64,000 bases of DNA from Pelodera strongyloides (lineage: Eukaryota > Nematoda > Chromadorea > Rhabditida > Rhabditidae), in contig JAANDG010000541.1 in NCBI GenBank assembly GCA_036852015.1, forward strand, positions 1-64,000, given 5' to 3'. Each line of letters starts with the position of its first letter. Position 1 is the stretch's first letter. Position numbers and translations under genes: made by a program. Of the stretch, positions 44,392 through 55,007 are shown piece after piece. Under the pieces are notes generated by a model that saw nothing but the letters and a program-made list of their open reading frames with translations, was not told the origin of the DNA and did no database searches.

Positions 44392-47126
44392 TCACCAAAA
44401 GAACCAAAACTTTGCCAGAACTCGCTTCTGAAGGATGTAATATAATACAGCAAAGTAGAACATGAGAGCAATAAACACAAGTATCTTGTCGGATAACTCA
44501 CGTCGTTCATACTTCGACAAAAGTTTGCTTCCTGTCTGAAATGGAGCACACGTATGTTGAATGTACGAACCTCGAACTGGCCACCAATAGTTGTCATTAC
44601 CTCTACTTACAAGTAAAAGGTTAACTATAGCCTATATATTATTGTTCTAAATGTATACATGAAAAGCATAACGCGCACAGTTGTCGGGATCTGTTGTCGG
44701 GATCCAATATAAGACGCTTATTTTAGGCTTATTTCTTGTTTATAAAAATACCAGACGGCTAACGCCGCCTGAGGCGGCATTTAAGTTTTTAAGTATGCTA
44801 AGTGAACGATACTTCGAAGTGCGCATATTTATATGAAACGTCTGAAGCGTATATTCCAACGTTTAGGTTTCTGAGATTCACTTGTTGTAAATATGCGAAC
44901 AGTTGCCTACTTATACCAAATGTCTGAAACGTAGAAAAAATTCGTCGTGGTGTGGTTGTAATCACAAATAAATTCACCCGGCCACAAACTCTTCTCCTTT
45001 ATCTTGTTTATAAAAATATTTATCTACATATCCCAAATCTACCTGAATATGTGCCGATTGCGATGTAAACTCCTCATGTGCCTTTCCAAGTACCGAACTT
45101 GAATGAACTAATCCTTCTAGTGCTTCCTCACTTTGATGCACACGCTCTCCCATTTTAGATACCATTTCGGAGAGACGAGTAGTCGACTGCAAATTGGAAC
45201 AGATAAAAAAAAGGGAAACTCTCTTTATTAAATCTTTCCATCTTCCAGAAAATAGGCACAAACCAGTGAGTGAAAAAACACAAACCGTCTCTGAATTGGC
45301 TCTCACCTAACAATAAGGAGGCTATAGGCTACTTCAACTTACGCGTACATTTGGCGGCCGATATCCAACACAACGATGTGCATTTGAACAGAACTACAGT
45401 AAACCACATATCGTAAGTGTAAGGTATAGACGGTATTGGGTACAATAATTACCATCTTAAACAAAGAAACGCTACAATAAAATGGAAAAACCGAACCTGC
45501 GCAGCACTATCGTGTAGACTCTTCTCATCATTCCGTCGTTTCCGAATTTCCATTTCCAAAAGATCGCTATCCAGGAGTGCAGAACGGTTCGATTCCGCTG
45601 AAGGAATACAAATCACGAATCACGATGTTACAGTGGGTTGGCAAAGCAAGGAGCTCAGACTTATCTTCAGTACAGGTTCCCCACTTTTGGTAATTGCGAA
45701 AAGATAGGACAGGACAATGATTCTAAGCAACAAAAAAAAAGAGATAGAGACACATACACAAAATAACCACTACTGTAAAGTAATGACGTTATATTGCTTT
45801 CTTTGGTTGTCTTTGTGCGTAATAAATTATTATAATTAAAATGACTTAGAAATATTTCCTGTCTAACGGGGGAGCTGAATTGCCACATCGAGAACAAGGA
45901 CTTCAAATGAAAAAATATAATCATAAACATACCAATTCTAGTCAATGCCTTTTGTGAAGCACTTCTCAGTGCGCTCCTATTCTCCGTCAGTTCCTTTTCT
46001 TCTCTGGCCACTTGGGATTTCAAATCGGCCACATCTCCTCGTACAGTCATCTGAAAAGGTTACGCCTCATCTGATGCGAAGCTCAACATACAGGACTATG
46101 TCCCGGGGCCTCACCTATGTTGGGGGTCCTGGGGCCTAACCTATGTTGGGGGTCCTGGGGCCTAACCTATGTTGGGGGTCCTGGGGCCTAACCTATGTTA
46201 TGATCTCATTTGTTCGTTTCGTCAAACTCCCGTTTAGGTAAACATGCAACACTAATAACGGAATAACCTACATAGTCGCGCCACCGGCGCCACGAAGAAA
46301 CGCTGGATTATCCTCATCTTCATTGCAAGATTCTACATTTCAGTCAAGCGCGCGCGAGAAAAAAACATTGGTTCGGCGTTTGTCTTTACTTTTTTTTTAC
46401 AAAGACCACTCCATTCCCTAGGCAAGAACATATACGCTCAGCCATCATTATCATACAAAGGAAAGGCACCCCCCCCCACGATATGTATAAAGTATGAACT
46501 TACATGATCCGCCATCATTGCCAGTTCGTGTATCTTCTCAGCAAGTTCATTGATCAAGTCCTTGATCTTTCTCGTCTCCACCATCACGTCTTTCTCACTC
46601 TTGGCATTCATACTAAAAAACGCTTACAGTAAATGTTTGTACGCCTCCTGTAAATAGAGAAATGAGAAACGTTGTCTGCAGCTGGGTCCTGGGTATAAAT
46701 TCCACAGTTAAATCTCGAAAACTGTAGTGTAATTCAAGTTCGATTACAACGACGGTACAATATCTGAGTATATCACACTCCTATTCTCACACTCCTATGC
46801 ATACCCACTTTCTCACTTGATGCTCCACTACCTTATCACAAATACCATACTGTATGCCTAACATATATCCCAATCCCAACCAACTCTACCCGCTTCACAC
46901 AGAACCCATATTCTTATAAATCCCAAAAACTTACTGTCGATGTAAATAGACTGGAAACCTCTACCAACCTTAGCGTATGTATCCTCGACTTTATCCTAGT
47001 ATCGATCGCGGTGATCTCATTCTTCAGTCTCCTTACTTGTGGATTGGCACCAGAACCTGGTCCTCCTCCTATCCTTCCACCTCCTCCAGCAGACTGCTTC
47101 GAAGACAAAAGAGTAGCGAAAGACAT
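44392..47126 (-). CDS. BNIP1: ER Q-SNARE Sec20/BNIP1, 257 aa, 6 exons
   Basis: Sec20/BNIP1 is a Q-SNARE of the ER that works with syntaxin 18, USE1 and SEC22B in Golgi-to-ER fusion and ER shape. Exons 47126-46969, 46612-46504, 46050-45933, 45597-45497, 45186-45043 and 44535-44392 join in frame. After a Gly-rich start (SAGGGGRIGGGPGSG) the protein is helical; the SNARE motif is in exons 4-5 (TTRLSEMVSKMGERVHQSEE, LVHSSSVLGKAHEEF). The end TGSKLLSKYERRELSDK followed by a 20-residue hydrophobic anchor (ILVFIALMFYFAVLYYIL) and a basic tip is the family hallmark of a tail-anchored protein. The GTGAGTTATC inside the last exon looks like a donor but is coding (RREL). The ATG follows directly on an acceptor (ATTTTAG|ATG). 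The stop of PTPA is 374 bp upstream. Confidence 0.88.
46104..46200. repeat. 26-bp minisatellite in BNIP1 intron 2
   Basis: Nearly four perfect copies of a 26-bp unit (CTATGTTGGGGGTCCTGGGG plus CCTAAC), G-rich on the plus strand. Confidence 0.95.
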
Positions 47127-47500
47127 CTAAAATGTTTTTTGTTTATTTTACTTCTTATTCTTAAAGACCAGCACATACATACACGACAAAAAAACGCCAT
47201 AGTCTAACAAAAAAAAACGATTGAAGGTACTACGTTAACATTTGTACAAAATCGCAAAAGATCATCATACTATGCACAAACAATCCTAAACAAAAACCCG
47301 GACTGAATTGAATACACGAGCTAATTGAGAGTCTGCGTATAACAATATCTACCCAATATAATCAATTGTTCCTTGTCAACCATTCATCATATTGGTGCTG
47401 GTGCACACATTTTATGTGTTAATAAATATTTAATAAAATGCATAATACCTTACAAGCTTCAGCCTATGGCACTAACAAACAAGTAACACCGTCCAATTCT

Positions 47501-48424
47501 TTACAAAGAGAACAACGCTCCAAACTTAAAATGCTGAATAACCGGAAACTTTGCCAACACTTCGGCCTCATACATCTTAAAAAGTCCTCCATTGATCTTG
47601 TCCCATTTCTGCACTGCCGAAATATTCCACAACTGATTGGAATGTTCATGAAAGGGTCCTGTCTTCGTCTGGTTAATATAGTCAACCGCTTCTAGGAATA
47701 ATGATAGCTCCTTATCTTTTGCCACCATTTCTGGATTCACAAAGTGATCGGGCAGGACCGATGTCCCAACTAGCTGGGCACTTCCCCACAAAAAGGGTAC
47801 AAATTGGTAGTCATCTATCGCATGTACTCCCCTGCTCCCGGCCGGTTCCATATTGTACGTAGCCTGTAGATGTCTGCACACTCTCAGGTACTCTCCCACC
47901 ACTTTGAGTCCAACAGCTGGAAGATCACGCTCCGTTATCAGCTCCAATCGATAAAGGCACAAGAGTAGGATGAGAAAGCAGGCCTCATGCCCCGTTCCAT
48001 AGTCAATCCTTGTAGAGTTACCAAAAGAGTCTCTCAGGTACGCTCCCAGCTCAGCCGCATAACTCTTCTTCTCCTCGGGTAAAACACCCTCCATCAGGGA
48101 ATCAGCTTCCTCGTTCAGCTTTGCATACCACTTCCTGTAGGCCTTATTTCCGAATCTCTGACTATCCACCTCCTCCAGCGGTATATCATCAGTCCAGTGT
48201 TTCACCGTGTCAAGCAGTGTCAGCAGTTTCTCAACAATTGGTCCAATATGCACCGAGTCCGTGGTCTTTCGTGACATAACTGCCTCATTGACGTTGTGAA
48301 GGAATCCCATGTAGTTCTTATAAGCAGCCGACATTTTCCATCTTCCGAGGTCCATTACAGACTTAATAGAAGTTTGAGGAATTGAAGAAGGCGACGGCTT
48401 CCCTTCAGCCACACACGAAGCCAT
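47501..48424 (-). CDS. PTPA: Serine/threonine-protein phosphatase 2A activator PTPA, 307 aa, single exon
   Basis: PTPA is a peptidyl-prolyl isomerase that helps load metals into and activate the PP2A catalytic subunit. The whole protein is in one exon. Family blocks are clear: DLGRWKMSAAYKNYMGFLHN, GNKAYRKWY, IDYGTGHEACF, MEPAGSRGVHAIDDYQFVPF (Gly-rich nucleotide/peptide site), FVNPEMVAKDKELSLFLEAV, and NQLWNISAVQKWDKINGGLF near the end. Human PTPA has about 320-360 residues, so this is full length. ATG at 48424 was chosen because a splice acceptor (TTTCTGTCAG) ends exactly before it. Among genes with dense introns it is the only one without coding introns, suggesting intron loss or a retroposed copy that kept the locus. 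Confidence 0.95.
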   Translation of the reverse strand: MASCVAEGKPSPSSIPQTSIKSVMDLGRWKMSAAYKNYMGFLHNVNEAVMSRKTTDSVHIGPIVEKLLTLLDTVKHWTDDIPLEEVDSQRFGNKAYRKWYAKLNEEADSLMEGVLPEEKKSYAAELGAYLRDSFGNSTRIDYGTGHEACFLILLLCLYRLELITERDLPAVGLKVVGEYLRVCRHLQATYNMEPAGSRGVHAIDDYQFVPFLWGSAQLVGTSVLPDHFVNPEMVAKDKELSLFLEAVDYINQTKTGPFHEHSNQLWNISAVQKWDKINGGLFKMYEAEVLAKFPVIQHFKFGALFSL

Positions 48425-49298
48425 CTGACAGAAACAATTATTATGTTTAAAGTAAAACAATGGGCGAACAAACACGTCTTAACTAAACATTAAACTAACG
48501 ATCAAATGTAGATCTGCTATAAGGCATACAAACCATCTGATTATAAAACAAACAAAAAAAAATAAAAGAACACTGAATAAGAAGAAAAGACGAACAAGAG
48601 TATAAAGCTAATCGATTGTAGTACTATTTCGCATAGAATTCTCCCAAAGTAATATTACCAAGAAATACCAACAAGATCAAGACAACAAGAATACGAATAT
48701 ATGGGAGGAAAGAAACATAACGACAATATCGTTAAAATATCAACATGGGCACAAGGACCAATGTTTAGGAGTGGAATTCAATAAATACGAAATCATATGC
48801 TTGCAAATATTTATATCTACGTCTTTTTAAAAGGCAAGCCTAATTACAATTAGAAAAGTAGAGGGAGTATTAAGAATTAATGCATAAAACGCATTACATT
48901 TCTACATTTTCATTATTGTTAAATTGTTACATTTACTACTATATTAATCATGACTAAATTACTTTTCAACAATTTTCCAACGAAAGTAATCATTATTACT
49001 ATTACCTGTGCTATACAACAACTAATTTCCTACTATCCTTCCTAATCAACAGCGCTACATATTTATATCACAATCACAAATCGAACGGTTCAAGCTATTT
49101 AAGGCCTTCATACTCATACTCCGACTATACTTAAAGTACTGACACTAAAGCGTAAAACAAGTATTCGATAAAATACCACAGTACTTGTGGACACGTTTAC
49201 TGTAAGAAATACTGAGCATGTGTGATAAGGCTATCTGAACTGATTCTATATATCTCTATGTTAACATACATAACAAGTGTTATCAAGAAAGCAACTTA

Positions 49299-50044
49299 TC
49301 AGACGTCGAAGCCTAAACTTCTCATGCAATTCTTGTGCGCTTCAATCAGGGCGCCACACATTTCCTCGCCGTGTTCAACGATGCACTCATCTCGCAACTG
49401 AAAACAAAAACTCAGACTTTAGCAGACATAACTTTCTGGCATACCTTTGCCTTACATGAACACCTCACCTCACTTAAGCTACCTTAGAGCTATATCTTGC
49501 CTTACCTTAAGGTTAGAGAAAGGTAAGAGTGTGTAAGGTGCAAGGCACACTTTATGCATCGAAACAATAAAATCTGTCTCATCTTACATACTCCAAAATT
49601 CCTAAAAACATTACTATTATTTATCCTAAATCCGAAAACAACCTACGCACATTCACAACCAAAAAGACAAGTCAGTAACGATATTTACTCCACATATTAC
49701 CCCCATTATTGAGCTTTCATTATTCGTTTCTACTACCTAATTTCATTTCACAAGCATAATCAATAACAATCTAATGCTAGGACCTCTACGGAACAAGTCA
49801 TAAGTTGAAAATGAAATTTGAACCCCTTGAATAAAGGTGCACGCGCTTGCGGAGTGGCGTAAAAGACATTTATTTTATATTAAACAATAGTATAAACCCT
49901 CACCTTCTTAGTTTCCGGACAGGCGCAGCAAGGTTTCAGTTTCTTCGGTTGTTCACCATCCTTACCAACCGTCTCAGTCATCTTACATCCTTCCTTTCCC
50001 TGCTTTGGTGTTTCAGTCTTGCTACCCCAACCGAACCACGACAT
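49299..50044 (-). CDS. COX17: Cytochrome c oxidase copper chaperone COX17, 79 aa, 2 exons
   Basis: COX17 carries copper in the mitochondrial intermembrane space to SCO1 and COX11 for complex IV assembly. Exons 50044-49904 and 49397-49299 join in frame. The copper-binding KPCCAC motif (Cys39, Cys40, Cys42) and the twin CX9C pairs Cys42-Cys52 and Cys61-Cys71 are intact; [21 protein letters not shown] is close to the human C-terminal half. The intron cuts the first CX9C. The N-terminus ([20 protein letters not shown]) is longer than the human one (63 aa in total) and is poorly conserved. A CAG acceptor after a T run lies 25 nt before the ATG. Same strand as UBE2K upstream and PTPA downstream. 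Confidence 0.95.
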
Positions 50045-50931
50045 GATAACTGCTTAATGTTCGAAGTAACTGAAAAAAAACATAAATAAAACATAATCGT
50101 AACTTTTTAAAAGCAATTCACTAAAAAACTATCATCGTCACATAAATATTCGAAGTAACTGAAATTAAGCAATTAATTCGTATAAATCAATACAATCTAC
50201 ACGCATACTAAACCCAATAATACGTTACATCAACGCATAAATAGACCACACCTTATTGTAAGAAAACGTAATCTACGCAAATTATAAATTATAAAACAAA
50301 TTATAAAACAAATTATAAAAATAAATAGAAATAACAAAGAGCTCCAGACTCCTTCATCCAATGGGCAAAATTCAACAGTAATGAGGACATTGATTTATGA
50401 CAAGAAACATAAAACAAAAGTAAAATAAAGATCATAAATACTATACCTAAAAGTTACAATTTACAAAAGAACGGATGTAAATTTACGAGCCCTGGGTTAC
50501 CGGGTACTGGTATTCCTTTCCCTTAGTGAGAGCTAATGACATGATATCAATAAACAGTAAACCACTAAACATATATAAATCAACTAAGAACTAGAAAGTT
50601 CACGGCACAAATACAGCAGCCAGACAACTAGATCTTGTCCTGTAGTCTAGTAACAGTCATAGTATCATGGGAAACGTTATGTTTCACTCACTTATAAAAA
50701 ACTGCTCGAACAGTTCAGCATGGTCAATCACTATAGAGTACGCTTGTATAACCAAACCAAACAGATATAAAACTACATACCAGTACTCGGCAACCCCAGT
50801 AAACTTATAAATAAGAGCGGCGAAAGAAACAACAATCTTACCCATCACACTGAACCGATAGCGAGCGGAGGAACGAATACGGCGGAGAGATACAAACAAA
50901 AATCATTTTAACGAATTATACAAACGATTAA

Positions 50932-51092
50932 AGTGGTATAACAGCCGGCTTGGGAAAAAAACATGTCAGACAACTGCATATATGACCTTCCAGTTCAGAA
51001 GGGCACAGCAAATTTGCATATAATACATGGGATGGAACTGCATGTGCAGTTGTGGGAATACGTTTCAAAACCACATTTCACACCGCTTTAAC
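50932..51092. mobile_element. TTAA MITE, family 2, between UBE2K and COX17
   Basis: GATTAAAGTGGTATAACAGCCGG at left, CAAAACCACATTTCACACCGC(TTTAA) at right; centre TTTGCATATAATACATGGGA. Confidence 0.8.
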
Positions 51093-51479
51093 AATTACAC
51101 AAAAACGCTTAAAGAGAAAACAACCAATCCTAGGTTTGCAGGGAAGAAGGAAGAAATCAGTCACTGCTAGTCTACTAGCCTTCTTAGGTTCAGTAGTTCA
51201 GTTATCGCAAGCCGCGAGCCAATATAATATCACTATATCACGATCGAATATGTCGTCATAATTGAAACAGAGTGTCCTGTGTGGCTAGGCTAGTATAAAA
51301 AACCCTTAAGGAATAATTAAAATCAATTATCTACTCAATTTCACATAGACAAGAGGTCATGCAGTGCAGTTTTGTAATTATATAAGACGGAACCTAGAAA
51401 ACTACAATAAGAAAAGAAATACTCATTACTTAAAAAAAAATCATAAATAACCATTGTGTGCAGGCAGACCGAAACAGTT

Positions 51480-51665
51480 CAGCGAAATACCGGCCGGTTT
51501 TTGAAACTGAAATGCATCGTGGACAACTGAATTCTTACGTATTTATGCTAATTTTCTCGAATTAAGCTCGGTTTTTTTATTCTAATTTATATTCATTTGC
51601 ATAGGCTGCATAAGAATGCGGGTCTACTCGATGCGTTTCAAAAACCGGCCGGTAGTTCGCTTTAA
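51480..51665. mobile_element. Family 1 MITE copy downstream of UBE2K
   Basis: GCGAAATACCGGCCGGTTTTTG at left (the outer TTAA is lost) and AACCGGCCGGTAGTTCGCTTTAA at right. Confidence 0.85.
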
Positions 51666-51904
51666 CTGGTTATCAGACAGAGTGGCTAGCCTGGCACTTG
51701 GCATCCACACACAGCATCAACTTATTTGTATGGCGGACGCAGACCACACACTTACACTGTGGTCTTGTAGACATTACAGACAACAAAATCTATTAAATTT
51801 GAATGAGCAACTTAACCTATGATTTCTCAAAAGAGGAAAGCAACAAAACCACAAAACGTGGAATAGTTGACTTGAATTTCACAAAACAACATCTCACTTG
51901 TACT

Positions 51905-54664
51905 TTACGAATATATGTAGTCGGTGGCACGCTCCAAGTTCCAATCATGACAACTGAGCACAGAGATCGCCTCATTCTAAAAGAAAGTTGGTATACAGTA
52001 TACAGATCGATCGAGTTAATTGCCTTGCTCCTGCGTAAGTGGATCTACATATGTGTACGCTGTTTGGCGGAAAGTTTCAAATTGCGTTTGCTTTTTATAT
52101 CGTCTAATTTAATATTCTTCGTTTCTCGCCCCGACGCGCTCTTTAGTGAGTCTAAGAAATACTCAATAAATGTGGCTTGTGGTTTGTTCGCTTGTTTAGC
52201 TCAGTTTCCTAGACTCAAAATTGTACGATCTGTAGCAATCAAATATACAGAGGAGCGGTTATTCGCAAATAAATTGAGGAGACTAATAAACCAAAAGTAA
52301 ACTGAACTGTTGTTTGTAACTAAGCACTACAGCTAAAGTGACGATGTCACTTTCCCTATTTATCCCCGTAGTAAAGAAATAAGGGGTAGCTACGTAGCGT
52401 ATAATTCAACAGCGCAGTGCGCATCCGCGTAAACACGTAAACATCAGACGTCAGCTGAACGTAAGCAAACGTAAGCATCAGAAAATAAGTAAACCCACCT
52501 CGGAAACACCCATATCCACTAATTTTTCAATTTTCTTCACATAATCAGCATTCCGGTTTCCAGGGCCCTTAGCGAAATGTTGAGTCCAGAATTTCGCAGT
52601 TTCCTGGAAATAATAATGGATTATTGTTGATCAAACAAAAGAAGTACATTTAATAACCAACAGAAGACCCAAAATCTAACGCTCCACACCTCCTGCCGCC
52701 TACTAACAAGAACTGTTGAAAACATAATAGAAAAGCTGAAAAGCATCAACAATGTATGTAACTCGTAACTCATTGTAAAAGACAATACGTTTCACAAACA
52801 CTTTGTATAAGAGCTGATGAAGCAGCCCTATTGCCTTATTCGCAACTTACAAGGAAGTGAAGGAGCGAAGCAAATCAAATCATCAAATAAAAAAAGCAGG
52901 ACTCTCCTCTTTCCGGTCAAAGGCTCGGAAACACACATGCCAACTAATTCAGTTTTTCTCACATAGTGTAGGCATTATCGCATACAGGTCCTTTAGGAAA
53001 AAACTACGTATTTTTACCGCATTTTGGTGTATCATACCTTTTATTATATAAAGTATTCATTATAAAAATAAAAATAAACTAACCTTAAACAACGGAGGAC
53101 TTGTCATATACTGCTTAGCGACCACAGCATCCTGGGGATCCTTTGGCTCGGGAGTACACAGAAGAGCTTGAATTGAGAGAAGCACCGTACGCAGAGTGAG
53201 CGATGCGGCCCTGTAAGACGTATACGAATATTTTTCCAAGACCTAAATCAACCGGCGAGTTTCTACCAACTACCACTAGTTCATAGTACATACTAAATAC
53301 GTCGATTTGGACGTCGAGCAATTTGTCATCTGGAACTCGTCGCTAACGCTCAGGAACTCGGCGATCAAGTCATAAGCTTTAACAACTACCCCTGAATAAA
53401 GGAGCACGCTCTCGTGGCGTAAAATATTTTTTATTTATTAAATACAAGCGCCTATATGACAACGGGCGAAGGTGATAGGTGATACCAAAAAATCGACTCT
53501 AATCCATATGGATAAATATGCAAACATACCACTCTACATGGTTTAATCCGAAGTGAAACATTCAACAACACAACATCATATATGACATAACACATTTTTA
53601 TGTTGGTGAAAAAAAAGTGTACAGCGATAGTCGGTGGGCGTAACCCCACCCAGCAGACTTGAAAACGACACAGTATAGATTCTGTCTCATCACTGTGCGT
53701 TATAGTATAACTGTAATAAAAACTTATGTAGAATTGTAAACCAACCACTGATCCTTCAAGATATCCAAACAAATCGTTCCCGTTTGGGAACTAACGTTGG
53801 GATGCCACAACTTTGTCGTGAATGATATCTGAAATTTTTCTAAAATGAACGCTCGATAAAATGCACCATGCATACATAACACATAGGTCACAGACAGTCC
53901 CATTCTCAATGGCCTGGCCATGAGCGAGATTGTCAAAATCGACACGTCGACAGTACAGTGCCTTGCGCCTTATTTTATAGAGGTGACACGTGGTTGTGAA
54001 ACACGTACCGAAATTAACATTGCACATTACGTTATTAAAGCTGTCCTTCAACGTAACAAAGTGCGTTACGCACTTTGTTACGTTGAAGGACAGCTTTAAT
54101 AACGTAATGTGTGCCTTCCATTCCATTATCTAGCAAAAATGGCACACAATATGGCAAATAATAAATAACGATGTAATCGTCTAACAAACGTTTCACCAAG
54201 CATGTGATATACCGCTTTAAATGGAACAAAATGGAGATCGAACTGACCTTCGGTGGCTGGAATGGGTATTGCTCGGGAATCTTGATGTCCAACTGGAAAC
54301 GTCCGCCCTCATAAGGAGTATCTGGAGGACCCCGGATTTCACCCTTGATACTCGTCAATTGCTCGTTCAGAATCTCAATCATTATGCCTGAATAAAACAT
54401 ATACGTTAGGTCCGCCACACATGTCCCGACAGGACATAGAGCGAGTCAGCTTTGCTTGAACAACTTATAGAGAAGTATATTATACTGCATCCTCTGTATA
54501 AGAGGATAATAGCGAAATAAATATAATACAAGCGAATATGAACTTAAACTCGCCGGGATAGCGTGTTTCTGAATAAGCAGTGACTTACCGGTCTCCTGGA
54601 TTTCTTTATTGGTCACAACCTCTTTGCATTCTCTTTGAATACGGGTGAAAGCGATGTTCGACAT
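51905..54664 (-). CDS. UBE2K: Ubiquitin-conjugating enzyme E2 K, 200 aa, 6 exons
   Basis: UBE2K (E2-25K, HIP2) is an E2 that builds Lys48-linked chains and carries a C-terminal UBA domain. Exons 54664-54589, 54387-54248, 53828-53746, 53210-53084, 52603-52499 and 51976-51905 give exactly 200 residues, the length of the human protein. The catalytic Cys92 lies in [15 protein letters not shown], preceded by HPN (81-83); [20 protein letters not shown] is the classic E2 core. The UBA domain (about 160-200) reads [20 protein letters not shown] and ends [13 protein letters not shown]. The last exon is only 72 nt; it was found by its UBA sequence and phase. Intron 2 contains a perfect 89-nt palindrome. 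A TTTTCAG acceptor lies 18 nt before the ATG. Confidence 0.96.
54023..54111. repeat. Perfect 89-nt palindrome in UBE2K intron 2
   Basis: Two 44-nt arms are exact reverse complements around a single T at 54067. It sits inside weaker MITE arms (about 53970 and 54223, CACGTGGTTGTGAAAC and GTGATATACCGCTTTAA). Confidence 0.95.
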
Positions 54665-55007
54665 TGCTTAAAAAAGAGGAACCTGAAAAGAGACAAGTTT
54701 AGGCACAGACGCCGAGCTCAAATGCCAAATTATCACATGCAATACAAGACGAAGCAAACCTCCGTTTTCAAAGTTCTCTGAAAGAATACAGAGAGCACTT
54801 CCTGGAGGAGTTTACGGGAAAAGACTCAAGCTATACAATGCAAGAAATGGCATTACGTTTAAGTTAGAAGAAGAGAGGAGGCAAATGCAAAAAACAACCG
54901 CGAATGAACTTCCGCAGATGGCAGTTTTGTGTGGTGACGCAGAGAATTTGCGCGAAGTAAAAATCAACCTACGCCTACGCACGACGACAAATGACGAAAA
55001 TGAGTGG

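Noticed and set aside
44481..44505. GTGAGT in the last BNIP1 exon as a splice donor
   Set aside because: Reading through gives the conserved RREL-SDK and the membrane anchor; no later exon is needed.
51803..52300. 165-codon plus-strand frame
   Set aside because: It runs antisense across the last UBE2K exon (UBA domain) and has no recognisable protein features.
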